From Longilinea sp035560795 (lineage in GTDB: Bacteria > Chloroflexota > Anaerolineae > Anaerolineales > Anaerolineaceae): 64,000 nt of DNA. Position 1 is the first letter of the stretch, and each line of letters begins with the position of its first letter. The notes under the pieces are model-generated. The model was not told the origin of the DNA. It saw nothing but the letters and a program-made list of their open reading frames with translations, and made no database searches. Shown here one piece after another: positions 53,235 through 62,101 of the stretch. Where the stretch lies: assembly GCA_035560795.1 (NCBI GenBank), contig DATMYV010000024.1, forward strand, positions 1 to 64,000, in the 5' to 3' direction. The position numbers and the translations under genes were made by a program.

Positions 53235-54636
53235 TAGATTTCAACCGGTCTGGATCATCGCCAAACGAGAAATACGCGACCAGTTTCGGGATTGGCGCAT
53301 AATTTTTCCAATCGTAATTCTGACTCTTGGTTTTCCATTCTTAATGAATTTCACCGCCCAGCAAATGCTAAATTTCGTGCGGGGGTATGGGGCCGATATT
53401 GTTGGCGAACGGTTGGTTCCCTTTCTGATGATGATTGTCGGTTTCTTTCCACTATCGGCTTCCCTGGTGATTGCCCTGGATACATTCGTTGGCGAGAAGG
53501 AACGCGGCAGCATTGAACCATTGCTGAATACGCCGTTAAAAGATTGGCAGCTTTATGCGGGTAAGTTATTGGCTGCTATAGTCCCGTCCCTTTTTGGCAG
53601 TTTTTTAGGAATGAGCGTTTACCTGGGCGGATTGGCCTTGCAGGGCGTCCCTCTGCCAGAATTTGAATTGACCATTCTCATTCTCCTGCTAACCATGGTT
53701 CAGGCAGTCGTCATGGTCAGCGGGGCAGTGGTGGTTTCCAGCCAGGCTACCTCGGTCCGGGCCGCGAATTTACTTTCCAGTTTCATCATTATTCCGGTTG
53801 CGCTCTTAATCCAGGGCGAGAGTATCCTCATGTTTTGGGGGACTTTTTCCACACTGTGGTGGACAGTATTTGGCCTTTCGATGCTGTCCATTTTATTGGT
53901 GCGCGTCGGCCTGGCGCATTTTAAACGGGAAGAATTGCTGGGACGAGAAATTGATGTCCTAAATTTCCGTTGGGGCTGGAAGACCTTTCGCAGGCAGTTT
54001 GCTGGCGGTGCGAAAAACCTGGCAGATTGGTATTTAAAGGCAGTGCCAGCTGCAGTAAAAAGGATGAGCCCGGCGATTTTGCTCACGACAATCTTTGCGG
54101 TCATCGCGGTCATTATTGGCATACTGCAGTTGCAGCGCTTCCCGGTGAAGATCGCGGGATTGAGCCTGGGTAATCAACTAAGCCAGGTCATGAATCTGTT
54201 GCCGGTTTTTTCTGCCGCGCCTGTACTCATTATTTGGCTACAGAATATTCGCGTCCAGGTGGTCGGTCTGATTCTTGGTATTTTTTCTTTCAGCATTCTC
54301 GGCTTTATCCCCATTTTCATTTCCATGGCAATCAGCGGATACCTGGTTGCAATGTTAGTTCAGAATGGCGTGCCTGCCTTGCCATTAATCGTTGGACTTT
54401 TCTTGCCGCACAGTATTTTTGAGATCCCCGCGATAATTCTATCGACGTCGGCTGTTTTCCAGTTAGGAGTATTGTTAGCAACCGCCAATCCGGCAAAGAC
54501 AGTTGGCGAAGTGTGGATTTCCGCACTGGCTGATTGGGCAAAAATTATTATTGGTCTGGTGCTGCCGTTGTTGTTGATCGGCGCGGCTATTGAAGCATGG
54601 ATTACTCCAAGGATTGCACTTCTGCTGCTCCATTAA
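53227..54636 (+). CDS. ABC-2 type permease (NatB-like)
   Basis: A 469-residue membrane partner of the preceding ATPase. Six to eight helices in two groups; between the first and second helix it has VGEKERGSIEPLLNTPL, the conserved ABC-2 phrase, and a long outside/inside loop later (about 240-285) rich in charges. It forms the exporter with the ATPase. Start at 53227 overlaps the ATPase stop. Confidence 0.92.
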   Translation: MADRFQPVWIIAKREIRDQFRDWRIIFPIVILTLGFPFLMNFTAQQMLNFVRGYGADIVGERLVPFLMMIVGFFPLSASLVIALDTFVGEKERGSIEPLLNTPLKDWQLYAGKLLAAIVPSLFGSFLGMSVYLGGLALQGVPLPEFELTILILLLTMVQAVVMVSGAVVVSSQATSVRAANLLSSFIIIPVALLIQGESILMFWGTFSTLWWTVFGLSMLSILLVRVGLAHFKREELLGREIDVLNFRWGWKTFRRQFAGGAKNLADWYLKAVPAAVKRMSPAILLTTIFAVIAVIIGILQLQRFPVKIAGLSLGNQLSQVMNLLPVFSAAPVLIIWLQNIRVQVVGLILGIFSFSILGFIPIFISMAISGYLVAMLVQNGVPALPLIVGLFLPHSIFEIPAIILSTSAVFQLGVLLATANPAKTVGEVWISALADWAKIIIGLVLPLLLIGAAIEAWITPRIALLLLH

Positions 54637-54664
54637 CTGAGGAAATTTAGACAGAGGAGGGTAA

Positions 54665-55420
54665 ATGGGGAAAATCGTGATCCTCGGTTCTGCCAATGCG
54701 GTACCGGATGAGAATCACGCCAATACTCACTTGCTGATTCAGGAAGGGAGTCGGGCGATCCTTGTGGATTGCCCGGAAAACCCAATCGTGAAACTGCGTC
54801 AGATTGGCTTGACCCTGGATTGTCTCACGGACATCATCCTGACCCATTTTCACCCCGATCATGTTTCAGGGGTACCTTTGTTATTGATGGATTTGTGGCT
54901 GTCGGGTCGTCGATTGCCGATTACGATTCATGGTTTGACTGACACCCTGGACCGCATGGAATCGATGATGAATTTATACAACTGGGAGAGCTGGCCCGGT
55001 TTTTTTCAGGTTTATTTCCACCGTTTGCAAGGCGAAGCGAATTCGACGCTTCTTCAAGATGATGATTTTGTCATAACAGCCTCTCCAGTGAAGCACCTCA
55101 TTCCAACGGTCGGAATTCGAATCGATTTCAAACGTTCTGGCAAGGTCATGGTCTATTCCAGCGACACCGAACCGTGTCAAAATGTGGTGGATTTAGCTCA
55201 TGAAGCCGATATTTTAATCCATGAGTCGGCCGGGTTGCTGACTGGGCATTCCACGCCGGGACAGGGTGGCGAAGTTGCACAACAAGCTGGCGTAAAAACG
55301 CTTTATTTGATTCATTACCCGACGGATGCAGAACCAGAAAAATGGATTGGCAATGCAAGTCAAATTTTTATCAACCCGGTTTTTCTGGCAGTGGATGATC
55401 TTGAAATCGAAATGGATTGA
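54665..55420 (+). CDS. Metallo-beta-lactamase-fold hydrolase (RNase Z-like group)
   Basis: A 251-residue MBL-fold protein. The zinc motif is THFHPDHVSG, with further ligands in PVKHLIPTVG, YSSDTEPC and LIHYPTD. The layout resembles RNase Z and related phosphodiesterases, but the exosite arm is missing, so it may be another nuclease or small-molecule hydrolase. GAGGAGGG precedes the ATG. Confidence 0.88.
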   Translation: MGKIVILGSANAVPDENHANTHLLIQEGSRAILVDCPENPIVKLRQIGLTLDCLTDIILTHFHPDHVSGVPLLLMDLWLSGRRLPITIHGLTDTLDRMESMMNLYNWESWPGFFQVYFHRLQGEANSTLLQDDDFVITASPVKHLIPTVGIRIDFKRSGKVMVYSSDTEPCQNVVDLAHEADILIHESAGLLTGHSTPGQGGEVAQQAGVKTLYLIHYPTDAEPEKWIGNASQIFINPVFLAVDDLEIEMD

Positions 55421-55433
55421 AGTTCGCGGAAAT

Positions 55434-55937
55434 CTACCAACCCGTTAAAAAGGGCATCCATTCCTGGTTTTCGTTGAGATGGCGGCCAAAAATATACAAA
55501 GTTGAAGCAGGCGGTTCCTTGGGGAGATGAAGCAGTCTCATTTTCGCTTCCTCGAGGGTATGCCCGCCTTTGAGGTGGTTGCAACTGCTGCATGCTGTTA
55601 CCAGATTCGTCCAGACTTCCTTGCCGCCCAGGTGGCGCGGAAGGATATGATCTACCGTCAAAGATGCAGCGCGCTTGCCGCAATACTGGCAAGTATAATT
55701 ATCCCGGCGAAAAATTTCGCGCCGGGTAAGTTTGACTCGTGGCCGGGGACGGTATATCATGTTATCCAAACGGATAACGGAGGGAATCGGATAGGCAAGG
55801 GAAGCGGAATGGATCTCCCCACGGCCGTTGCTGACCAGAGAAGCCTTACGGGAGACCATCAGGCCGATCGCCCGTTGCAAATTGCACACATTGATCGGCT
55901 CAAAATTTGTGTTGAGCACTAACACCAACGTTGACAT
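55434..55937 (-). CDS. HNH endonuclease-family protein
   Basis: A 167-residue protein with an N-terminal strand-rich part (TLVLVLNTNFEPINVCNLQRA) cited by its core NTNFEPINVC, and an HNH nuclease domain with two zinc-knuckle pairs (CQYCGKR and CSSCNHLKGG) around TVDHILPRHLGG. This group is common in bacteria and cyanobacteria as a free-standing gene of unclear purpose. A TATAAT ends seven bases before its ATG. No ribosome site is seen. Confidence 0.92.
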   Translation of the reverse strand: MSTLVLVLNTNFEPINVCNLQRAIGLMVSRKASLVSNGRGEIHSASLAYPIPSVIRLDNMIYRPRPRVKLTRREIFRRDNYTCQYCGKRAASLTVDHILPRHLGGKEVWTNLVTACSSCNHLKGGHTLEEAKMRLLHLPKEPPASTLYIFGRHLNENQEWMPFLTGW

Positions 55938-55944
55938 TGTTGAA

Positions 55945-55950
55945 ATTATA
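55945..55950 (-). promoter_or_regulatory. -10 box TATAAT for a leaderless HNH mRNA
   Basis: A consensus TATAAT on the minus strand ends seven bases before the ATG at 55937, which puts the transcription start at the start codon. Confidence 0.6.
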
Positions 55951-56022
55951 GCATGAGGATAATTTCCAATTCATAATCTTGAAATAATATAAAGTTCTTG
56001 TTTGGAAGATGGAGAGGGCTTT

Positions 56023-56931
56023 ATGAAGGTTCTGATTGCGGGAGGAACTGGGCAAATTGGGCGGTTGTTGGTCAACCGGTTAATGGAGGATGGGCATGCA
56101 GTCTGGGTGCTGAGCCGGAATCCGCAGAAAGCCAATCTGCCCCTTGGCGCGCAGGTGGTCGGTTGGGATGGACGCAGCCCGGTTGGCTGGCAACATATAC
56201 TCGAACAAGTCGATGCAGTTGTAAATCTTACCGGCGAAAACCTGGGAGCAGCCAGGTGGTCAGTCCAACGAAAAGCAATTTTACGATCCAGCCGTCTTGA
56301 ACCGGCGCAGGCAATCGGCAATGCCATATCCGCTGCTTCACACCGGCCAGCGCTTTTGTTGCAATCTTCAGCGATTGGAATCTACGGCATTGGTAAAGGT
56401 CAGGAGGTGGATGAGAATTCACCTGCGGGCAACGATTCTCTTTCCCAACTGGTGGTGGACTGGGAGAAAAGTTCCCTTCCGGTTGAGAAATTGGGAGTAA
56501 GGAGAATCGTTGTCAGGCAAGGCATCGTATTGGATGACCGGGAGGGCGCGTTACCGCGGATGCTGCTGCCGTTCCGCCTGTTTGCCGGCGGCCCAGTGGG
56601 AAGCGGTAAACAATGGATCTCATGGATCTCCCGCAAGGATATTGCCGATGCGATACTGTTCCTGCTCAAATCCGAAACAGCCAACGGCGTATTTAACTTA
56701 ACCTCTCCGCAACCCTTGACCAATGCAGAATTCGGCAGGACGATTGCGAGAGTCCTCAAGCGGCCTTATTGGATGCCGGTTCCTGCCTTTATTCTCCGGA
56801 TGCTTTTCGGCGAAATGGCAATCGTTGTCTTGGAAGGTCAGCGTGCCATTCCCAGCCGGCTTATTGAATCTGGTTTTCGATTCAAATATGCAAACCTGAA
56901 ATCAGCATTGGAGGAATTGTTCGGGCACTAA
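56023..56931 (+). CDS. TIGR01777-family NAD-dependent epimerase (YfcH/SULA-like)
   Basis: A 302-residue short-chain-dehydrogenase relative. The nucleotide loop is VLIAGGTGQIGRLLVNRL; DAVVNLTGENLG, SAIGIYG and the C-terminal ALEELFGH are typical of TIGR01777. Substrate unknown. ATG 56023 has GGAGAGGG before it; the upstream ATG at 56002 is in frame but poorer. Its stop overlaps the convergent fusion gene by four bases. Confidence 0.9.
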   Translation: MKVLIAGGTGQIGRLLVNRLMEDGHAVWVLSRNPQKANLPLGAQVVGWDGRSPVGWQHILEQVDAVVNLTGENLGAARWSVQRKAILRSSRLEPAQAIGNAISAASHRPALLLQSSAIGIYGIGKGQEVDENSPAGNDSLSQLVVDWEKSSLPVEKLGVRRIVVRQGIVLDDREGALPRMLLPFRLFAGGPVGSGKQWISWISRKDIADAILFLLKSETANGVFNLTSPQPLTNAEFGRTIARVLKRPYWMPVPAFILRMLFGEMAIVVLEGQRAIPSRLIESGFRFKYANLKSALEELFGH

Positions 56932-59540
56932 TTGGGTTGTAGAGCTGCTTGCAGTACAGTAAAGCCAATTTCCCCAGCAGCTTTAGGATTATATTCTTCC
57001 AGTACTACCACCAAGGCCAACGGCGTCCCTTGCCAATCCGGCAGGGTGCCGGCTAGATACCAGGTGACGGTGGTTTTATCGCTGCTGCCAATGCCGTAAG
57101 CTTCCCAGACCGGGCTGTCGCTGCGGGCAAGCTGACGGGCTGTTTGAACGGTTCCAGACGAGCCCAATGCGTTGATTGGCGCGCCGGCAGGCAGGATAAC
57201 CCATCCCTGCGTTGGCGTATCGACTGCATTGGCGAGGCGCGGTGCTGGCAGGATACCTCCTGAACTCAGCGTGGCAGCCGCCAGTGCCATCTGCAGCGGA
57301 GTGACTTGCCAACCCTGCGGGTTGAGTGGATTCTCTGCCAATGTCTGTCCCGTCGGCAGCGGAGATGGCTGGCTGACGGGCAGTGGAATGTCCGGCTGAA
57401 CTGAAAAATTCAACTTCTCATAAAGTTCCAAAACTTGAGCGGCAGTTATTTGTTCGGAGAGGGTCAGCATGGCAGCCGGGCAGCCGCTGCGAATAACTGA
57501 CCCCCATGAAAATGTGGGAGCAGGATTCGAGGCGCACATGGATGAACCGACCGATAGTTCGGTGGGCAGATCCGGCAATGTGCCTTTATTGAGCCGGTTG
57601 GCCAGCAGAAAAGGTCCAAGCGCCGTGCCAGGCGGGTAAACACCCTGCGTAACCCGGTTGACAAAAGGCGCGGAAGGATCCTGATTCAATTCTGACCAAT
57701 GCTCATCCAGCGTGTTTGGATCAAACCCGGGATGAGAAGATAATGCCAGAATTTCTCCCGTAAAGGAATTGATCAAAATCAATGCGCCTTTTTTTCCAGT
57801 AAGCAAATGGTCAGCTTTCTTTTGAATTCCTCCATCCAGGCTTAATCGCACGTTTAGTCCTGCCGGAGGTTGGCCGGTCAAAAGCTGGGAAGCCCAGACG
57901 AGGGAGGAAGGCGTGCCATCGATGCCGCGCAAGTAATCATCCAGACTGGCTTCCAACCCGCTTTGGCCGTAAAGCGGATGATTGTACCCGATGGTTGTCC
58001 CCAGATCGGGTTGGAGCAGCCGGCGGGTCAGGCTGCCTGATTCGCCTTCAGTCACGGCCAGGAGTGCATTGTGACGGTCCAGCAAACTTCCCCGCATGGC
58101 AAAACGGTCATTGATTGCTGGGCGGGGATTATCGGCCCGGGTTTGAAGATCGCCTGATTTAATGAATGCCCAATAACCGTTGGCCAGTCCAAGGGTCAAC
58201 AGACTGACCATTATCAGACCTGATACTGTGATGTAAGCTTTAGAAGAGAAACTTGGGGTTGGATCTTCCCCGGCCTCGTTACTAATGAGCGTAAGCAGTA
58301 GAAGCGCCAGGAACGCTGTTACCAGCGAGGATCCACCGTAAGATGTGAACGGAAGCGTTACACCCGTAAGCGGCAAAAGGCGTAGGTTTCCGCCAACGAT
58401 TAATATGGTTTGCAGGCCAAGGTAAAAGGATAATCCTGCCGCAAGAAAGCGTTGGTAGGGATTAACTGCATGAATCGATATGGACAGACCGCGAATGACC
58501 AGCAGACCCACTAATAGTAAGACTGCCAATGTTCCAACCAGCCCCAATTCTTCACCGACAGCTGTAAAAATGAAATCGGAAAATGCGACCGGTACGACTC
58601 CGGGGCTGCCAAGGCCGGGTCCACGTCCGAAAACACCGCCCGCGGCTATCGAGATCAGCGATTGGACAATTTGAAAGGAATTGCCTGATGGGTCTGCCCA
58701 TGGATTCAACCAGGCGAGGACCCGCACGTGGATGATATCGATAAAAAGGTAACCGGTCAGCCCGGCCGCTGCCAGCAGAATTGCACCGATCCAGAGAACC
58801 TGTTTACGACCCGAGGCCAAATAGACCATCAAGGTGTACAGGACAATGAACAAGGATGCGGTTCCCAGGTCGCGCTGAGCAACCAGGAGTAATAATGCTG
58901 CTCCAGCCAATACCAGAGTTGGCATGAGGAGTTGCATGAAACTATGCTGGAATGTTGTTCGGTCTGCCATATAAGCAGCCAAATACACGATCAGGAATAA
59001 CTTCAGTGTTTCTGAAGGCTGAAAATAAACCCCACAGCAGCCCAGCCATAAGCGCGGACCAATTCCGCCCGGATAAGTCCCAAAGAAGAAGGTCAACCCG
59101 GTGATGATTAATGACGTTACAGCCCAGAGATATTTATATTTTCGCAGCAGATTTAAAATCTGCGGGTAACGCAAGCCGAGAATAAAGGCGAGGGTAGCCA
59201 CAGAAAGCCAGATGGTCTGCCTGGCGCCCAGGTTGGTATTTAACCGCCAGATGGTGAGGATACCCAATCCCGCCAATACGCTTGCGATGGGAACGATATA
59301 AGGGTCGCGATCGGGTGCGCGCCGCATCAGAACGCGATGCAGCAGCGAAAACGCAGCCAACCAGACAAGCACAGCCGCCCAATGTTGCCAACGCAAGGAG
59401 GCTGTCCAACTGTGAAGGCGCACCGCGGGTGACAGTGTCAGGGCAACAGCATACGCGATAACCATCAGTGCCGCAAAAGAGAATAATCGGCCCTGGGTCC
59501 GGTCTTTGGGTGATTGGGTTACAGGAAATAGGAAGCTCAC
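56928..59540 (-). CDS. FtsW/RodA glycosyltransferase fused to a degenerate penicillin-binding domain
   Basis: An 870-residue fusion. Residues about 20-440 are a SEDS protein (FtsW/RodA): about ten helices with VAQRDLGTASLF, the catalytic-loop Asp region FSDFIFTAVGEELG, and LPFTSYGGSS. Residues about 470-870 read like a penicillin-binding transpeptidase: RGSLLDRHNALLA, YNHPLYGQSGLE, GALILINSFTGEILAL and NPQGWQVTPLQMALAAATL. But the nucleophile SxxK is replaced by TALG (57615-57626, in YPPGTALGP), and KTGT is replaced by DKTTVTW. So the glycan polymerase looks active but the transpeptidase probably is not. Starts GTG, overlapping mtnP by four bases. Confidence 0.9.
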   Translation of the reverse strand: MSFLFPVTQSPKDRTQGRLFSFAALMVIAYAVALTLSPAVRLHSWTASLRWQHWAAVLVWLAAFSLLHRVLMRRAPDRDPYIVPIASVLAGLGILTIWRLNTNLGARQTIWLSVATLAFILGLRYPQILNLLRKYKYLWAVTSLIITGLTFFFGTYPGGIGPRLWLGCCGVYFQPSETLKLFLIVYLAAYMADRTTFQHSFMQLLMPTLVLAGAALLLLVAQRDLGTASLFIVLYTLMVYLASGRKQVLWIGAILLAAAGLTGYLFIDIIHVRVLAWLNPWADPSGNSFQIVQSLISIAAGGVFGRGPGLGSPGVVPVAFSDFIFTAVGEELGLVGTLAVLLLVGLLVIRGLSISIHAVNPYQRFLAAGLSFYLGLQTILIVGGNLRLLPLTGVTLPFTSYGGSSLVTAFLALLLLTLISNEAGEDPTPSFSSKAYITVSGLIMVSLLTLGLANGYWAFIKSGDLQTRADNPRPAINDRFAMRGSLLDRHNALLAVTEGESGSLTRRLLQPDLGTTIGYNHPLYGQSGLEASLDDYLRGIDGTPSSLVWASQLLTGQPPAGLNVRLSLDGGIQKKADHLLTGKKGALILINSFTGEILALSSHPGFDPNTLDEHWSELNQDPSAPFVNRVTQGVYPPGTALGPFLLANRLNKGTLPDLPTELSVGSSMCASNPAPTFSWGSVIRSGCPAAMLTLSEQITAAQVLELYEKLNFSVQPDIPLPVSQPSPLPTGQTLAENPLNPQGWQVTPLQMALAAATLSSGGILPAPRLANAVDTPTQGWVILPAGAPINALGSSGTVQTARQLARSDSPVWEAYGIGSSDKTTVTWYLAGTLPDWQGTPLALVVVLEEYNPKAAGEIGFTVLQAALQPN

Positions 59541-60406
59541 GGCTCCATGTATTTACTTACCAGAAGTCTGACGCGTTCATAGGTTTCAGGTGGTACGCAT
59601 TCCGGACGAGTAATCACAGCGTCAGCCAGTGCGTTCGAACACTGGCAGGTTGATTCTTCCGTCAGGTTTTCAAGCAGTTTCTGGATGGCCAATTGAGCGA
59701 CTTGTGTATTTTTGGCCAAGGTTCTCACCACCATATCCACGCTGACTGGTTCCTCAGACAAATGCCAAACATCATAATCGGTCACATGCGCCATGATGGT
59801 ATAGCACATTTCAGCTTCGCGGGCGAGAAATGCCTCCGGACAGGCCGTCATACCGATCAATGAAATACCCCAGGAGCGGAACAAATCCGATTCAGCCTTG
59901 GTCGAGAATCGCGGACCCTCGATGGTTATCAGCGATCCCCCCGGGTGAACCGTCCCGCCGACTTCGCCAACGGCTGCCGCCAACTGTGTGGAAAGCTCCG
60001 AACAAACGGGTTCTGCGACGCCTACATGGACTACCAACCCATCGGTAAAAAAGGAACACTCGCGATTGCGGGTGAAATCGACCAGTTGATCCGGTATGAC
60101 AATGTGCCCTGGAGCAAAATCTTCCCGCAAAGAACCACAAGCGCTAATGCTGACGATTTGTTGAATTCCCAATTGTTTAAAGGCATGGATATTGGCGCGG
60201 TAATTGACCTGGGTGGGTGATAGAAAATGGCCTATACCGTGGCGTGCGATAAACGCCACTTTTTTTCCAGCCAGGGTACCCATCATGACAGGCGAACTTG
60301 GCTTTCCAAAGGGGGTTTCAATTTCAACAGTCTCAACCTCTTTGAGAGCGGTAAACTCGTAAAGTCCTGAACCGCCGATTACTCCTAAAACAGGTTTATT
60401 GCTCAT
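59537..60406 (-). CDS. mtnP: S-methyl-5'-thioadenosine phosphorylase
   Basis: A 289-residue PNP-superfamily enzyme that splits methylthioadenosine in the methionine salvage route. It carries VLGVIGGSGLYEF, IARHGIGHFLSPTQVNYRA with its core HGIGHFLSPTQVNYRANI, ISACGSLRED, and LIGMTACPEAFLAREAEMCY. Possibly MTIP for the inosine analogue. ATG 60406 has GGAGAG before it; an in-frame TTG at 60418 is weaker. It lies between fhaB and the SEDS fusion, an odd place. Confidence 0.93.
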   Translation of the reverse strand: MSNKPVLGVIGGSGLYEFTALKEVETVEIETPFGKPSSPVMMGTLAGKKVAFIARHGIGHFLSPTQVNYRANIHAFKQLGIQQIVSISACGSLREDFAPGHIVIPDQLVDFTRNRECSFFTDGLVVHVGVAEPVCSELSTQLAAAVGEVGGTVHPGGSLITIEGPRFSTKAESDLFRSWGISLIGMTACPEAFLAREAEMCYTIMAHVTDYDVWHLSEEPVSVDMVVRTLAKNTQVAQLAIQKLLENLTEESTCQCSNALADAVITRPECVPPETYERVRLLVSKYMEP

Positions 60407-60423
60407 GAATCTCTCCAATTCAC

Positions 60424-60855
60424 TTAAGGCTTACTCAGAACAGTGACCAGGATTTCAGCCTGGCCACAACGCACGATATCTCCAGAAGTGACCACGACTG
60501 TGGATAGGATGCGCTCATCGTTAAGAAACGAGCCATTCGTCGAATGCAGGTCTTCCAGCCACCATTGTTTCTTATGATAGCTCAAGCGGGCATGGTGTGC
60601 TGAAACAGTCTCATCATTGATCGGAAACGCACTTGAAGGGTCTCGCCCGATAATGACTTCCGGTTGGGTGAATTTAACATCCATTGTTCCCTCATCCTGA
60701 TCCAATGCCAAAACCAGGACAGGGATCTCGCGACCGCTTACCAGCTGGGTTTGAGCTCTGAAATCGCGCCATAAAGTGTACAGGGCCCAAATTAAAAAGG
60801 CATATAAAGTGACTGCCAGGGCTAAGCGAAGAAAAAGAACAATAAAGCCGCTCAT
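60424..60855 (-). CDS. fhaB: FHA-domain membrane protein (FhaB-like)
   Basis: A 143-residue protein: an N-terminal helix (MSGFIVLFLRLALAVTLY, about residues 3-26) and a C-terminal FHA domain with IGRDPSSAF, SAHHARL and HSTNGSFLND. It has the layout of actinobacterial FhaB, a membrane-anchored phosphothreonine reader in cell-wall synthesis. The start is just after the fhaA stop. The usual next genes (PP2C phosphatase, kinases) are missing here. Confidence 0.9.
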   Translation of the reverse strand: MSGFIVLFLRLALAVTLYAFLIWALYTLWRDFRAQTQLVSGREIPVLVLALDQDEGTMDVKFTQPEVIIGRDPSSAFPINDETVSAHHARLSYHKKQWWLEDLHSTNGSFLNDERILSTVVVTSGDIVRCGQAEILVTVLSKP

Positions 60856-60859
60856 AGTC

Positions 60860-61630
60860 TCAAGATGCAATTGGGGAGGTGGATTGTCCTGGTTCATCAG
60901 TCCAGGCAGGCGAATCTTCGCCATAGATGAGCGCGATGCCTGCAACCTGTATGACATCTCCGGCTTCCAACTGGTGTTCCCGAATCAGGTTGCCATTCAC
61001 AAGCGTCCCTCCGGTAGAATTTAGATCGAACAAGACAAACCTTCCGCGGTTGGCGCGAATTTGCAGGTGAGTGCGCGAGACTCTTGGATCGTCAAGAACC
61101 AGGTCGTTATCACTCCGGCGTCCAATATTGAAGACCAAACGGTCTAGCGGCACCGTTTGCGACCCCTGTACGATCAGATAGGCATTGGCAGGAATAGCAT
61201 CTAATGGCGAGTCTTTAGCGTGCAATTCAGCGGTCACAGGCAAAGCTGCAGTGGAACCAAGCAATTCAGCGGAATGGATTGCGGTAACTCGCAGGCTGTT
61301 AATGGGCATATCGACTGCAGGTGCGACCTGAATGCTAGGTCGAAGAATTGAACCATAACCGGCATCTTGAAGTGCGTCGGCGATGATCTGACCGAGCCAA
61401 TCCATCCATTGGGGTTGCTGCCAGGCTGCAACATTGTCCGGATTCAGGTAGATTGTAAACTGGTCCGGAGCAGTGCCGTTTCCATCAAGCTGTGCGGGAA
61501 GCTGCTCATACAACATAGTTGCCAGCTGCCTGGCCAATTCTTCCTGGCGGTTGGTGCGCCCGAATAGGCTTGCGCTGGCTTCAATAATTGTCTTTAGACG
61601 GCGTTCAAGTTGTTCGAGTGGCGATCTCAT
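60860..61630 (-). CDS. fhaA: FhaA-like protein (DUF3662 plus FHA)
   Basis: A 256-residue protein with an N-terminal DUF3662/FhaA_N domain (about 1-120; starts MRSPLEQLERRLKTIIEAS) and a C-terminal FHA domain (about 155-245) with FNIGRRSDNDLVL, SRTHLQI and LNSTGGTLVNG. In actinobacteria FhaA binds the pseudokinase MviN and regulates wall synthesis. First gene of the FHA-wall unit; its ATG lies next to a shared divergent promoter. Confidence 0.9.
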   Translation of the reverse strand: MRSPLEQLERRLKTIIEASASLFGRTNRQEELARQLATMLYEQLPAQLDGNGTAPDQFTIYLNPDNVAAWQQPQWMDWLGQIIADALQDAGYGSILRPSIQVAPAVDMPINSLRVTAIHSAELLGSTAALPVTAELHAKDSPLDAIPANAYLIVQGSQTVPLDRLVFNIGRRSDNDLVLDDPRVSRTHLQIRANRGRFVLFDLNSTGGTLVNGNLIREHQLEAGDVIQVAGIALIYGEDSPAWTDEPGQSTSPIAS

Positions 61631-61633
61631 ACC

Positions 61634-61645
61634 TTATAATTATAA
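61634..61645. promoter_or_regulatory. Shared palindromic divergent -10 element
   Basis: TTATAATTATAA is a perfect palindrome between fhaA (minus, ATG at 61630) and archease (plus, ATG at 61653). It supplies TATAAT on the plus strand, with a second TATAAA six bases before the archease ATG, and TATAAT on the minus strand eight bases before the fhaA ATG. Both genes are 22 bases apart and lack ribosome sites. Confidence 0.6.
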
Positions 61646-61652
61646 AGCGAAT

Positions 61653-62069
61653 ATGGAAAAGTTAGGAAGTTCAGGTTTTCGGGACGTTGATCATACCGCT
61701 GACCTTGCACTGGAAGTGTGGGCGCCAGATCTAAGCGCTCTTTTCGTTCAGGCAGCCCTGGGCATGTATCATTTGATGAACATTCAACTTTCGAAACAAC
61801 CTGGCTTCTTGCATCAATTCAATCTATCAGCAGAGGATGAAGAGAGTTTACTGGTAAAGTTCCTTTCGGAGATTTTATTCGCCGTGGAATCTAAAGGGAT
61901 TGCCTTCGATTCTTTTTCCATCAAGTTCGCTGGCTTGTCATTGCAACTAACGGCTGCCGCAAAACACATTCTAAATCAGACCCGCACCATAAAGGCTGTC
62001 ACTTTTCATAACCTCTCCATCCGTCATGAACCAGGCCGGTATACCGTTACGATTGTTTTTGATGTATAA
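61653..62069 (+). CDS. Archease
   Basis: A 138-residue protein with the archease core: [45 protein letters not shown], and the C-terminal TVTIVFDV. Archease speeds RtcB guanylation and RNA ligation and binds metal at its Asp-His set. The frame is open upstream to 61473 but overlaps the divergent fhaA gene. It ends two to three codons before rtcB. Confidence 0.95.
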   Translation: MEKLGSSGFRDVDHTADLALEVWAPDLSALFVQAALGMYHLMNIQLSKQPGFLHQFNLSAEDEESLLVKFLSEILFAVESKGIAFDSFSIKFAGLSLQLTAAAKHILNQTRTIKAVTFHNLSIRHEPGRYTVTIVFDV

Positions 62070-62101
62070 GGATGATTTTATCTGCAGCGAGAGGCGACCG
62101 C

